A DNA stretch of 64,000 nucleotides from Selaginella moellendorffii (taxonomy: Eukaryota > Streptophyta > Lycopodiopsida > Selaginellales > Selaginellaceae), in contig NW_003314287.1 of assembly GCF_000143415.4 (NCBI RefSeq), forward strand, positions 208,203 through 272,202, given 5' to 3'. Positions within the stretch are counted from its first letter, which is position 1. The number at the start of each line of letters is the position of its first letter. Both the position numbers and the translations under genes were made by a program. The notes under the pieces are model-generated. The model worked only from the letters and a program-made list of their open reading frames with translations. It made no database searches and had not been told where the DNA came from. Of this stretch, positions 45,620-58,400 are shown one piece after another.

Positions 45620-45850
45620 GAAGGCACCAGCTTTGACCACATGGTTAACATCAGTCAAAGGGAGGCTCAAGGGTATATTAAGGCATGTTAGGGTAAGGGA
45701 CTTAACCTACCCTAAGGCTCATAGTGGAGCAGCGGGGCAGTGGAGCTTTTGAGGTAGCTCGGGGGTGGTTTGGTGGTGAAGAACCTCAAGAGGAGGCGTA
45801 ACATAGTCTAGAAAGACTAGATCTCTGTCTTTTTGTGCCAGATTATAATA
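45620..45850 (+). repeat. 3' LTR of Gypsy F
   Basis: Follows a purine tract (TTGGGGGGGAAG). It matches the reverse complement of 41462-41694 (CTTTGACCACATGG, GGGTATATTAA, GACTTAACCTACCCTA), ending near GATTATAATA. The first bases are decayed. Confidence 0.75.
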
Positions 45851-46136
45851 GTATTTGTATAGCAACGATTGCCACCAATGCTTCTCCGGATGGAAGTGGA
45901 GTGGAAGCAAGTGCGTGAGTTGCTCAAGCAATTGGTACCAGTGGTTTCATTAGATCATCACAAAATAATTCATTTGATATTGAGAAGTGCTTGTGTTATA
46001 AAATTGCTTTGCAAATTAGAGATAATTAAACTTATAATTTTAGGATAAGTTATCATGCAAATGTCTTAGTATAAACTTACTACATGCATCAACTTGAAGC
46101 AACAAGTAGAGCTTCATTTAATTCCAACACATTCCC

Positions 46137-46564
46137 GTGCTGCTGCTGATGGTGGAACTTCAAGGTGTGAAGCTCGTGGCTATGGAAGTCACTCTATGTC
46201 TCATGATCTTCTCATACGAATGCTCTGATCACCACTTTGCCCATCCCAGAAAAAACAAGATATGGAACAAACAGCTTGACACACTCCTTGAGCATCCTTC
46301 TAAACAGCTGGAGGTTCTCCTCCACAGATCCATGGAAGCAGCCTGCCAAGCTCTTGAGTTTATCATCGCAAAGTTCATGAAATCCATGGAGAACTTTGTA
46401 TCCTTGGGATCATGGCAACTTCCAAGCGGGCAGAATCCCTGTAAAGAAAGTAGAGGGGGTTTCCTGAAGTGAAGGACATCTCCTTTTGCATTGCTTCCTA
46501 GGTGATAAATCTCTCCTGCCAATCCGAAGGAGAAGAGCTTAGCATCAGGTTGGCCTGAAGCCAT
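46137..46564 (-). pseudogene. Unassigned gene-like fragment
   Basis: GC-richer patch with long frames. On the minus strand one frame (46229-46564, 111 codons) starts MASGQPDAKLFSFGLAG. Another minus frame gives helical wording (LKSLAGCFHGSVEENLQLF, then RRMLKECVKLFVPYL). Both look more protein-like than the plus-strand shadow at 46137-46472. I do not recognise a family, and a frameshift between the two minus frames would be needed to join them. Confidence 0.35.
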
Positions 46565-46839
46565 GAGTTACCTGTGCAAATGCGGGTCTTTCTTTTCTTA
46601 TGAAAACTCAAGCTTCTAAATAGGACCAATCTACAATTCTCTAACATTTATTGGCAAGCAAGTCGAATCTATCAATGGCAATGCACTGCAAAACTTCAAC
46701 ACTAACCAATCTAAGAGTGCCTTATAGTGTCAGCATCCAAGACATCACCTGATTATTATACACACTCTGCTTAGCAAAGTGACTTCTATAGTTCCACACC
46801 CTTGCTCACTTGTTTTTGGGCATGTGGAGAGTTGGTAGA

Positions 46840-47970
46840 GCAGAAAAATATTTTAGTATATTCCATTAAATTTTCTGAATACCAGAGCAAACCTATAACT
46901 TAACTAATGTTTAAAAAATGATAGAAAAATTTAAATAGAAGTTTTTAGTACTATTAAATGATGAAAAAAATTAGAAATTAGAAATTAGAAATTTATTAGA
47001 AATATATTGCAATATATTTTGTTCTAATTCTTGGGTCATTTAAGTAACTAATATCTTTAAAAAATATTTTACTTAATTTATTTTTAATTATTTAATTTGT
47101 GATTAAATTCATTAGTAATTATTTTTAATATAAAATTATGATCTATATCTAATGCTATGATTGAATGTTTATAATGTTTGGATGATTTAAAATTTTGGTA
47201 TTAAATAAATCTTTTTTTTATGGCAACACCATTAAGATGTACTTCAACAAAATGAAAATATAAAATTAAATCCAAAGGGTTGTGTAGGCGGTATCAACTC
47301 TTTTGTCAACTAATTAATAAAAATCTTTAATAACTAAATTAAAAGTTTCTCTATAATGTTTTTTAAAAAAATTAAACAAACATATTGAATCTTAAAAAAA
47401 CACATAAGAGAACCTTCAAAGTATTTATCAACTATCTTTCACTATTTAATTAATAGATATATTTTATTGTAAAATTTATTTATTTTATTATATAAATACA
47501 AACTAAATTCTTATTTCATTAATAAAACTAAAAATAAATAAATTGTATCAATAAATTTATGTAATAATGGCCATCACCTTTGTTTTTACATAACTTGATG
47601 ATCAACTGTTGGCACTCAAATTTAAATTTAGGCAATGTCTTAAATATTATAAAGAAAGATATAATTTTAAAAAAATATATTTATAAATATATAAATATAA
47701 AATTAAAAAAATAGATTTATTTTTAAAATATTGGAACAAACCATAATCATAAGGTACAAAAATAATGGGAATATAATAAAATTAAATACTAATAAACTCA
47801 AAAATAGATAGATAATTATAAATATAAATCTAATTTAAAAGATATTTATTAATAAAATTAAAATAAAAAAAATATTTAATAAAATTTTTTAATATAGAGA
47901 GAAATATATATTATAAATTTTTTTTTCAATATTTTCTTAGACACTTATAAAGCATAGTAGCTAGGAGAAC
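46840..47970. other. AT-rich island
   Basis: About 1.1 kb made very largely of A and T, with poly-A/T runs and almost no G or C, in sharp contrast to both flanks. No gene, tandem repeat or terminal structure is recognised. Confidence 0.8.
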
Positions 47971-47977
47971 TTTATAA

Positions 47978-48502
47978 TTATGAATCATAAATATTTAATG
48001 TAAATTTTATCAAAATAATAATTTTTAAGACATTCATCCTCTTTACCCGTTTTATGAAGAAAAAAGTTTGAAGTATTAGGGCAAAGATGAGAAAGAAAGA
48101 AAAATTAAGGAAAATATACTGTAAAAGAAAAAATGTGGAAAAATAAGTATGAAAAGAGGAATATTCAATAGTTGTTAAGGCAAAAGTGGGGAAATATGAA
48201 AAAATAAATATACTCAAAGAAAAGAAAATAAAGGATTTGCTATTATAAAATACTTTAGCCACCACAAAATAATTCAAAGAATCATCAAGCTCTTCAATAC
48301 ATAAATCAACACTTAAGATAAAACAATTAATAGAAAAATTCACACTTTCAAAAGAATATATAAACTCTTTAACAACAATAGTAAAACAAAGACTCTCAAT
48401 AACACTCACACCCAAAACTATTGACCTAACTATACTTAAAGCTAAAATTGATAAAAGATTTTGCCAAAGAAATAAAAGCAAGATTCTCAACTTCATATAC
48501 AT
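47978..48502 (-). CDS. Doubtful 174-codon AT-rich hydrophobic ORF
   Basis: The minus frame has several hydrophobic stretches rich in Phe, Ile and Leu and no recognised motif. It lies at the edge of the AT-rich island, where TTT and ATT codons make hydrophobic ORFs likely by chance on one strand. I list it because it is one of the longest non-repetitive ORFs outside Gypsy1. It is probably spurious. Confidence 0.15.
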   Translation of the reverse strand: MYMKLRILLLFLWQNLLSILALSIVRSIVLGVSVIESLCFTIVVKEFIYSFESVNFSINCFILSVDLCIEELDDSLNYFVVAKVFYNSKSFIFFSLSIFIFSYFPTFALTTIEYSSFHTYFSTFFLLQYIFLNFSFFLIFALILQTFFFIKRVKRMNVLKIIILIKFTLNIYDS

Positions 48503-48539
48503 ACTTAAAATCTAAATTTCATTCACTTTGTTTTGTTGA

Positions 48540-49443
48540 TTGTTGCTATAATTGGTTCTGATAGATTGAATGTTATTACCTTTGGGTGATACATTTACGA
48601 GCATCTTGTTTGCTAGTCAATAATACTTTATGTTCTTTAGTTGTCTTTTGTAAGTTGTTTAGCATGCTATCTGAAATTTTTAATAGTTAAATTTTATCAT
48701 TGAGTTTTATTGATGATACATTAGCTATTGAATTTTGTTGGATAGTAAATCTTATGTTTTCCAATTATAGTGATCTTGGTGGGTTTTGTGCTGTAGTACT
48801 AGTTTATCAGATGATAACTTACTTGGAATACTTTTGTGTTCTAATCTAAGCTTTATTCACTGATAATTAAGTCTCTAAGATATCATTATCTCTGACTTTG
48901 ATATTGTCTATTTATTGATCTTTGAGTTTAAGCTAGTATAGACAGATTGGCTTTGGCACTTCAAGTGCATCTTGAAATCTTTAGTCATGGGGTAACTACT
49001 GTATATCACCTGCCTCTCTATCGATGTTCTTTATGTTGTTTAAAAGGGTGTGACCATGTAAACAACTCTAACTATCTGTTTACAGTAGTGTATCTAAACC
49101 TTACCAACGGGTTTGGTTTCTTTGCTCAAGAGGGTTAGAGCTTTTGGCTTCTTTCTTTATGTCTTTGTAGGCAGGGGCATATCACACTTTTGTAAGTTAG
49201 GTGACACTTAGAGCAATAAGATTGCTAACTCTATTAGTCATTTTCTTGTCGGCAATAGCTAGAATGTGTCTGGGTTGGTAGTGCATCCGTGTTAGACAAA
49301 AAAGTTACCCTAACTCATTTAAGTTAGTGCATTTCTCACATAGTGTGATCATCGTGAACTTTTTCTAGAGTTCTTTCCTTGCCAATGGTCTAGACTCGAG
49401 TATGCATCAATGAAGACGTTGATCTTCCCTAAGGGGGGGAGAG
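48540..49443 (+). mobile_element. Element C2: 3' internal end and polypurine tract
   Basis: Related by reverse complement to 21440-22400 of C1. Contains the D-type block (48940-49430) also seen at 6440-6985. It ends in a strong polypurine tract AAGGGGGGGAGAG (49431-49443) directly before an LTR. No coding domain; the 5' end was not found. Confidence 0.6.
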
Positions 49444-50641
49444 TGTATAAAAAGTTACCTGTTGGCTAATCCTTTTGGATATTCTTTCCTTACTGCCACA
49501 ACTACAGGAGGTTGGTATTGCTAGACCCAATATCAGTTCCCACTTGAGTTAGTTGAGAAACTGGTCAAAGACCATGCACTAAAATTGGATATATATAAAG
49601 TAGGATAGAGTTTCTTGTTGAGCATACTCAGCCTAGTTTGAAAAACTTGTGTCATTGGCTTGCATTTGTTAGTATCAAGAACCCTTGCGATATTAAGATT
49701 GGCCCCTCAATGATAACTTACTGTGTCTGCCAAACACTTTCGCTTATTATGCCCTTTGTGTTAGTCTCATTCTGGTCCCAAATGCTATTTATGGAAAGTG
49801 TTTAGATTTACTCATTTGGCATAGCTATGAAATGTAGAAATTGTCTTGAACACAATGGTGTTCGTCTTGTGTCCAAATTTGCAATCTAGAGACATTCCAT
49901 ATTTAGTAAGTTTTGAGCTTGTCCTAGAGAATAATGGTGTTCGTCCTGTGTCCAAAATCGCTATCTAAGGACATTCCATATTCAGTAAGTTTTGAGCTTG
50001 TCCCATCCCAGAGACTAACTCTCGGTACTAACGGTGGCTAAAGGTGAAAGCCCAAAGCATGTGTTCCTCATGGGGGCCGGGGGGGCAGGGGGATATAGAG
50101 GGTTCCAAATGTATAGTAAGGATAGTGGGTAGGTTGGGCATAGCTGACCAACCTAAGGCTTGGTTTAGCTCCCACTTGCGTGCCTGTCCTTGCTTTGTGT
50201 CCAGCTTGGTTCTAAACCCAAGTTTGATACTATGCTAGTTGGTGGAGTACCCATATCTTTACGCTAGGCCACTGGTATGCCGAAATAGCACTAGACTTCA
50301 TTTAGCTCCGTTTTACATGCTGGTCCTAGCATTGGGATGCTGGATGCTTTAGGACTATTCCAAGTTACTCTATACTCTTGTCCCTATGCTCCTTTGGTTG
50401 TATGCTCAAGAGTTGCTCTGTGCTCCGGTTCCATTACCTTAGGCTCCATGTTTGGGAATTTGGCTCTGTTCCTTCGTTTAGTGGCCCAAGGCCCTGAAAC
50501 TCGGGTTTTGCATTGTTGTCCTTACATGTGGCATATGGCACATGGTATGTGACACGTGGCAAATAGAGGGTTAAGTTTTGCTTCGTGGTTATCTTATGGT
50601 AAATCACCATAGGATAAAGGGTAAAAACCACATGTGCTACA
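49444..50641 (+). repeat. LTR C, 3' LTR of element C2
   Basis: About 1.2 kb, TGTATAAAAAG...GTGCTACA. Matches 24774-25394, 33060-33573 and 58785-59513 as reverse complements. An internal tandem duplication of about 75 bp lies at 49855-49997 (AATGGTGTTCGTC..., GTAAGTTTTGAGCTTGTCC twice). Confidence 0.75.
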
Positions 50642-50644
50642 GTC

Positions 50645-51085
50645 TGAACCTCGGACTCCATCTCGAGTCTATCTTGGACTTCATCTCAAACTCCATCTTG
50701 GGTCCATCTCGAACTCTATCTTGGACTCCATCTCAAGTCCATCTCAGACTTCATCTCGGACTCCTTCTTGAGTCCATCTCAAACTCCTTCTCAGGTCCAT
50801 CTCAGGCTCCTTCTTGGGTCTATCTCGGACTCTTTCTCGGACTCCATCTTGGACTCCTTCTTAGACTCCATCTCAGACTCCATCTTGACACTTCCACATG
50901 TTATATATTGGTCCTCTTATGTCCCTTTTTTAGAGACTCACTTACTGCTTACTTCGTGCTTGTTCCTCGAGCACTTTATTTGGAGTTCCACTCCCACTCT
51001 CGATTATCTAAGTCAGAGCTTTTAATTCAAATGTGTTACACTCGTTTAGCTTTTGCTTCATCCACTACCACGTGGCACCCTTTTG
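50645..51085 (-). repeat. Fragment of A-family LTR, inverted
   Basis: The minisatellite on the opposite strand (50647-50890, CTCCATCTCGGACT-type units) is followed by the reverse complement of 7025-7215 (for example CACTACCACGTGGCACCC). The first ~45 bp of the LTR and everything beyond the array are missing. It abuts LTR C on the left. Confidence 0.85.
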
Positions 51086-54076
51086 ATTGTGGATAATAAG
51101 GACTCATGAAGGCATATCCCCAATTGAGATATCAAGACGTGAAATACCTCAATTGTAAATGTGGGACTATTATTCGAAAGAAATCTTTCTGGACAGGAAT
51201 GTTAGAACACCACTCCACGATTAAGGAGGAAGTATCTAGTAGTAGTTATAGATACACTAGCAAGAGCATTGACTTCCATATAATGAGTCAAGTAATTAAA
51301 AGTAATAATGATATACTCATTGCTAGTAATTGACTATAGAAAAGGCCCCATTAGATCAAATGCCACCAACTCAAATAAATGGGAAACTGCAATTGACTCC
51401 AACCATCCTTCCGCAATACGAGGGGGAGTATTACGAGCTTGGCATCAAACACAACTACACACATACTAGATAACATTATATTGCATCTCTAGCTAATAGA
51501 AAGACCTATGTAGCTTCTTGGTTGCATGACAATGTCCCATATACTTGTTTAAAATAAGAGAATTATAATAGGTGTGGAGAAAGTGTGAAATAAATATCGA
51601 AGGCACCACTAAAAGTAAATGATCATTAGGATCCTTCCCTATAAAATAAAAAAGACCATCCTCAAGATGATATTGAGAATGTAAATGCCAAAATGGCAAG
51701 TCATCAATAAGTGATGTAAGATTCTCAAATCCATTAAAAAGCCTTCAAATACATAGCTCAATCTTTTGAACTTTACGAACCTCATCAAGAGAAGGTAAAT
51801 TTTGCTTTGACGTTGTGGACATTGAATGTTAAGTACAACAACTACTAATAACACGAAATCCTTGTCCAAAAAATCCACAGATGCTAGAACGACAGGCTCT
51901 ACAAAAATATGAGAAGAGAGTGAAGAAGGAAGAGGAGCTCGAGAAAGGGTATCAGCATTAGCCATAAAACACCCTAGGTGATGAATAACATCAAATTATG
52001 TATTTGAAACTTTAAAGCCCACCAAAGTTCTTCCACTTCAATAATGAAGTAACTATAACATGATCACCTTCTAGTAATGTCCAAGAACCATGTAGATATG
52101 CATGAAGTTTCTTGAAACTCCAAATTATTGCTAAACACTCTTTCTCTATTGTGGAGTAGTTCACCTCTATTGATTGTACTGTACGGCTGATATATGCAAT
52201 AGGATAATACTGATAAAGCACACTCGGCCTCTCTTGCATCAATACACTTCCAAGATTGATATCAAAAGCATTCATGCACAAAATGAAAGATTAAGTGTAG
52301 TCAGGATATACCAAAACTAGAGGAGTTGTCAATAGCTTTATAAGATCTATAAACGCCCGCTTGCAAACTAGATGAAAAATGATGTTTACAACTTTAGTAA
52401 CATTCGCAATAGTGTAGTGTGATCAAAAAGATGATCAACAAAATGACTGAGATACTACACCTTGCCTAGGAAGTGATGCACATCATTCACATATTTTGGA
52501 GTAGAGAATTTTAGAACAGCCACAAGTTTGTCATGATTAACTTGCAAACCCTCATGATAAATATGGTACTTAAGATAAGTCATGTCCTTGGACCCAAACA
52601 CACACTTCAATTGCTTTAACTTTAAACCAACTTCCCATAGCCAATTCAACACTTTACGAATATCATGGATGTGTTCCTCCCACGTCCCTTTTGAGTAAAT
52701 CAAGACATCACCAATGAAATCAGCAATCACTTTCATTATATTGCAAAGAACTTTGTCTATCATTCATTGGAAAGTCATCGGAACATTGTTTAAAACAAAC
52801 AACATTCCTCACACTGCTAATCTCTTGGATTGTCTAGGGTGAAGTCATTGGTTTACTAAGTTAAATTTTACTTCTAGGTATTAGTAAGTGTCGATGGCCA
52901 AGGAAGATATTCCTAAGACTACTTTTTGTACACCATTTGGTTTGTACTAATTCTTGGTGAGAGGGTATACAAAACAAAACAACTGAGATATTGCACCTTG
53001 CTTAAGAAGCACTACAAATTATTTATACACTTTGGAGTAGGGAACTTGAAAATAGCTACAAGTTTGTCAATATCAACTTGCAAACCTTCACAAAAAATAT
53101 ACGACCTAAGATAAATAGTGTTCTTGGACCCAAATACACACTTTGATCATTTTAGTTTTAAACCAACTTCCCGCAACCGATCCAACACTTTACGAACATC
53201 ATGGATGTGTTCCTCCCATGTCCCTTTCGAGTCAATCAAGACACCATGCACTTCTAGTATATCGCAAAGAACCTCGTCCATTATTCGTTGGAAAGTTGCT
53301 GGAGCATTGTTTAAACCAAATGGCATTACCAAAAACATGTACAAACCAAATAGTGTACGAAAAGTAGTCTTAAGAATATTTTCTTTGGCCATCAGCACTT
53401 GCCAATACCCAAAAGCAAGATCTAACTTGGTGAACCAACGACTTCGCCGTAGATAATCCAAGAGATTAATAGTGTGAGGAAAAGGGTACACATCCGAGAT
53501 CGTCACTTCGTTTAATAGACAATAGTTGAGGTAAAAATGATTACTCCCATCAGGCTTCATCACAAAATGAGGTTCACACACTCAAAGACTCTGTTATTTT
53601 CAAATAACACCCTTTTCTAACATCTCCTTAACACTTATATGTAAAATTTTGATCTCTTTTGATGACCGACAATGAACAAGAACTTTGATTGAACGAACAT
53701 CCCTAGTTAGAATAGAATGACATATTGCAATCTTAGCCCCATATGACAGATCAAAATCAAAGAGATTGGTATACTCCTTCATGAGCCAACTAACCGCTGC
53801 AACACAAAGATTGTTAGAGGGATTGGAAGAGGGAATAGAGAAACAAGATAGAAATATAAGAGGAAGTAATGGGGAGAAAAAAGTGATGGAAGTAGAGGTA
53901 AAAGAAGAGGGTTAAAGAGGAACAAAAGTGAGGAATGGAAGAAATATAAAAAAGTATGAGACAAAGGTGAGAAGTCTCAAAGTCACATTTGGCACGATTG
54001 CATTGCAACCAATCCATACCAAAGATGAGGCTAAAAGCTTAACTTGGCACCACTTGCAATGACTGCAACTCAGCTC
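51086..54076 (-). pseudogene. Degenerate Ty3/gypsy pol (protease, duplicated RT, RNase H, integrase)
   Basis: Minus strand, reading from high to low coordinates: protease end (FGMDWLQCNRAKCDFETS near 53990); RT 53147-53581 (VTISDVYPFPHTINLLDYL, SRWFTKLDLAFGYWQV, MPFGLNNAPATFQRIMDEV); a second, overlapping RT piece at 52455-52763 (GTWEEHIHDIRKVLN, DMTYLKYHIYHEGLQ); RNase H 52012-52281 (NAFDINLGSVLMQE, STIEKECLAIIWSFKKL); integrase 51100-51960, including wording like CPERFLSNNSP. There are many stops. The gag side is cut by Gypsy2 and the left end by the A-LTR fragment. Confidence 0.85.
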
Positions 54077-54437
54077 TGTCAGAAATCCCCCAATTCTTGC
54101 TACATTCCTGACTCTTGCCAGATTCTTGACCCACAAACTATATTCCTGACTCTTGAGACACTTCCCTATTCTTGACTCTCTGATTTCCTATATGATTCCT
54201 AAGTCTTGAACCACATTCCTAATGATGATGTGGTGCCTCCTCAACCTTAGCTATATTTAGGCCATCCTCGATCCAAGAGTGATGGAGCTTCATCAACCTA
54301 TAATATATATAGGTTAGCCTTATTCCATTTTTCCACAATCTGAATCAATAGCAGTCTAAGGCCTCTTCCTCGTTTCCACTAGCTTTTTTCTTTGTCTTCT
54401 GCATTTTCCAGTCTTGATCTTGTCGGGGGTCTTGACA
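54077..54437 (+). repeat. 5' LTR of Gypsy2
   Basis: 361 bp, TGTCAGAAATCCCC...TCTTGACA. TATATATA at 54304-54311. The predicted RNA start at 54334 begins CACAATCTGAATCAA. It has fewer U3 repeats than Gypsy1. Confidence 0.93.
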
Positions 54438-54439
54438 GT

Positions 54440-54454
54440 TTGATTCAGATTGTG
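54440..54454 (+). other. Self-complementary primer binding site of Gypsy2
   Basis: TTGATTCAGATTGTG starts 2 nt after the LTR and is the exact 15-nt reverse complement of 54334-54348 in the LTR, the predicted RNA 5' end. Confidence 0.85.
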
Positions 54455-54534
54455 TTTATTTTGCTTTTGCTTTAGTTCATTTTGATTGTTTGACTGGCTT
54501 TGCCTTTTTTCCCCCTTTTCTTTCTTCTTTGCCG

Positions 54535-55489
54535 ATGGAATTTCCAAGCCATCCTAATTTCTTTGCTGAAGTCCTTGCAAAAATCCAGTCTGAGAATACC
54601 GAGTTGAAGGTGACCCTTCTTCACATGCAACAGGAGCTTGCTTCACTTTCGGCTCAAGGATCAAGTAGAGTTCCTGAACCGAAGGTGAGTTTTCCGGTGA
54701 AGTTTTCAGGCAAGCATTCGAAGCTTCGCGGAATTTTGAACCAGATGGAGCTGATCTTTGCACTTCAACATTGGTGGTACCCCACTCTCGAGTCTCAAAT
54801 CGGCGCGATCGGGACGTTTCTCGAAGGTGCAGCTTTGTCATGGTTTTCTCCTCTCTTGGAGAAGAGCATGAAAGGGGTCGTGGTTCCGGAGTTGATGGAT
54901 CTTCAGTTGTTCAAAGAGAAGCTCGAAGCATGTTTTTGCAGTTCGGGCTGCCACCACAAAGATGAGACGTCTCTCTCAGGGGTCTCGTCTTGCCTCAATC
55001 TATGCTGTGGAGTTCCAACTCCTTGCCTTGGACACTCAGTGGGATGAGCAGGCCTTGATTGATCAATTTTGTTTCGGCCTCAACAATGGTGTCAAGGATT
55101 TGTTGCTCACTATGGAGGATCCCACGGACCTGTCGGACGCCATCAACAAAGCTATTCGATGCGACAATCGTCTCTTTAAATGTCGTTAGGAAAATCGTCG
55201 TGCCGCCATTTTCCTGTCCTAGACTCAGGAATCCCAACTTGAGTCTTCAGGGCATACTCCTGAACCTACTGCTCTAGTCCCGATGGATATTTCTGGTACT
55301 CCCCGACTCATCAGAGGGAAGTTGAGTCCTGCTGAGAAGCAACGTCAAATATCTCATAATCTTTGCCTCTACTGTGCTGATACTAATCACAAAGTAGTTG
55401 TGTGTCCCAAGAAGCCTCCCCGACTGCTCAAGTTCACTTTACCTCAAGGTCCACCTCTGTTACAATCAGGAAATGACCCGTCTAAGTAG
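54535..55489 (+). pseudogene. Gypsy2 gag, broken
   Basis: Starts at ATG 54535 (MEFPSHPNFFAEVLAKIQ) and follows Gypsy1 Gag. A frameshift with a small deletion lies near 54945-54962, and a TAG at 55187-55189 cuts the C-terminal third. The zinc knuckle CLYCADTNHKVVVC is kept near 55368. The frameshift heptamer of Gypsy1 is changed to AGGAAAT here and the stem is degraded, consistent with loss of function. Confidence 0.9.
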
Positions 55490-58400
55490 AGTAGGAGCTG
55501 TCTATTTGGACTCCCCAAATAAAAATCATTTTTTCTTCTTTATCAAGCTCCTCACCACCTTTCATCAAAGCCACCACCAATTCCCGCAACTTTCACATCC
55601 ATGTCTCCTTTCTTTCACCGGACAATCAGGACTCAATGCTCTAGCACTACTGGACTCGGGTGCAACTTCTTGCTTCATGGACACAGACTTTGCAGCCTGA
55701 TATCATGTCCCTCTTTCTCCTACCATACGGGACTTGAGGGTTGAAGGCATCGGCAGGCATTTTGTGCCATCTTTTGGACTTAGGGAAACGTTGCTCGTTC
55801 GAGTACACATCAGGTCCACCGTCACCGATATCGCCTTCAACATCATCAATAGCAAGTCCTCTTTTGTGGTGCTCGGCCTTCCTTGGTTCCAACTACACCA
55901 ACCTCAGATCTGTTGGAAGGAATTACAACTCATCTCTCCCACGTCACCATCTCCCACGGCTTCCTTTGTTGTTCATCAGGTCCAAATCAGGAAAAGTTCC
56001 TTAAACTCAAATCGAGGTTCTATTCCTGACACTACAAAGTTTTCACCCTCTTCTTTTCCCTCTCTTCCATCTTACACTGGACAGTATCCTCGTCTCATCA
56101 TTCCATTCAGTCGTACACTTCCTCCTATCTCCACAATCACTATGAAAGAACTTCTTCATGAAGAACCTATTTTCCTTTTTGCTTTGCATGTTTCTCTTGT
56201 TAGTCTTCCTGAGAAGTATCATAATTTTGGGGATGTGTTTGACAAGAAAAAAGCTAGTGTACTGCCTGCTCATCGGCCTTACGATTGTCCCATTGATTTA
56301 CAGAAAGGAGCGTCACCTCCATGGGGGCCTATCTACGGGTTATCCCCGTCCAAGCTTAAGGCCCTCAAAGAGTATGTGGACGAGAACCTTGCTTCGGGGT
56401 ATAGTCAGCATTCGCAGTCCCCAGTTGGAGCGCCTGTCTTCTTTGTCAAGAAGAAGGATGGGAGTTTGCAGCTAATCATCGACTACCAAGATTTGAACAA
56501 GGTGACTGTGTGGAACCGTTATCTGCTGCCCCTGATCTCGGATCTGTTGGAACACCTCAGCGGTGCCCGCTTCTTCACCAAGATTGAGCTCCGTGGAGCA
56601 TACAACCTGATCTAGAACTCCCGTCTTGATCCATGCTGATCCCTCACAACCTTTCTTCATCGAGGCAGATGCCTCCGACTTTGCCATCGGTGCTATGTTG
56701 TCTCAACTCGAAGCGGATCAAGAATTTCATCTGGTCGCTTTCCATTCTCGGAAATTCCAGCCTGCAGAGATCAATTACGAAATCCACAACAAGGAGCTCC
56801 TTGCCATCATGGACTACTTTGGAGAGTGGTGAAGTTTCTTGGAGGGGGCAAGCCATCAAACAACGGTTTGGACAGATCACAAAAATCTCGAGTACTTTGC
56901 CACTTCCCGAGTTTTGACCCGTCATCAGGTAAAGTGGGCACAATTCATGAGTCGGTTTGACTTTGTTATCAGGTACAAACCTGGAAAGCTTCAAGGCCTT
57001 CCTGATGCTCTTTCAAGGTGCTTCTATTTCAATCTCAGGTCTAGTAATCCTGCCTTCGATCAACAGGATCAGGTTATCCTTGGTTCTGATCAGCTTTAAG
57101 TTATGGCAATTTCCCTAGCCCCTCAAGACTCCTACTTGATGGATGCGATCAAAAACAATCTTCAATCCAATGACCTCGCCAATGACATTTTCCCCCATCT
57201 TCAGGCTGGACACCTAATGAGTCTCGACTGCCGCCGATTTGAGGAGTTTGAGTTCTTAGATGGCTTGTTGTACCGTGAGGAGCAACTTTATATTCATGAA
57301 GGTGATGCTCGAAGGTTGGTCCTGATGGTGTGCCATGATAGCCTGACTACTGGTCACTTCGGCATTGCAAAAACCTATGAGCTAGTTGCACGGGACTTTT
57401 GGTTGCCTCACATGGACGACTACATCCCTTCATGTTTGCTTCATTCCTTCCCGGTCCCTTCAAGTCCTTGGGAATCCATCTCCATGGATTTCTTGAGTGA
57501 TTTTTTGAGTTCTGGAGGCTTCAACAATATTTTAGTTGTGGTGGATCACTTTATAAAGATGGCACACTTCTTGCCATGTACCAAGGAGTTTTTGGGCAAG
57601 GACATGGCAAAATTGGTATTCAGAGAAATTTTCCGACTTCATGGGATTCTTGCAGATGTGGTTTGGGATTGGGGACCTCAGTTCATCTCTCATTTCTGGC
57701 AACGATTCTTGCAACTGCTTGGAGTGAAGGCCAACCTCTCTTCGGCGTATCATCCTCAAATTAATGGACAGTCTGAGCAAATGATTCAGACGTTGGAACA
57801 ATTCCTGAGATGCTTCATCAACTATCATCAGGATGACTGGTTTGATATCCTTCCCCTTGCTGAGTTCTCCTATAACAACTTTGATCACTCCTCCCTTCGA
57901 GTTTTCCCCTTCTTTGCAAACTCTGGCCGAAATCTCTAATTCAATATCTCACTTCCTTCTCCATCCAAATCCTCTTGTTCAAATCCCCACTATGAGGCAT
58001 TTGTCTCCAACCTCTAGAAAATCAACAACTCCATCTCCTTCCACCTCCATCATGCTTGGGAAGTGCAATGTGATAAGTGATAGGATTAATGATGGCAGTG
58101 ATAGGGAAAGGACCGAGGCATTTGAAATCGAGTTTGGAACATGGCCTGGTGGTGGAGATATTTTGCCTGAGGAGCCAGACTTTATCCCTGATATTGTAGG
58201 GGGGACAATCCTGATGATGGACATTGGCAAATATTTTGTGAGATTCCTTCCTCATATCAAATTCACCCCATTTTTCACTCCTCTCTCCTTAAGCCTTTTT
58301 TTCCCAGTCATGTTCCAAATTGGGTCATTCCTCCGCCTCCACCAGTGAAACTCGAGGATGGGTTTGAGTACAAGGTTCAGGACATCCTTGATTCCAAGAT

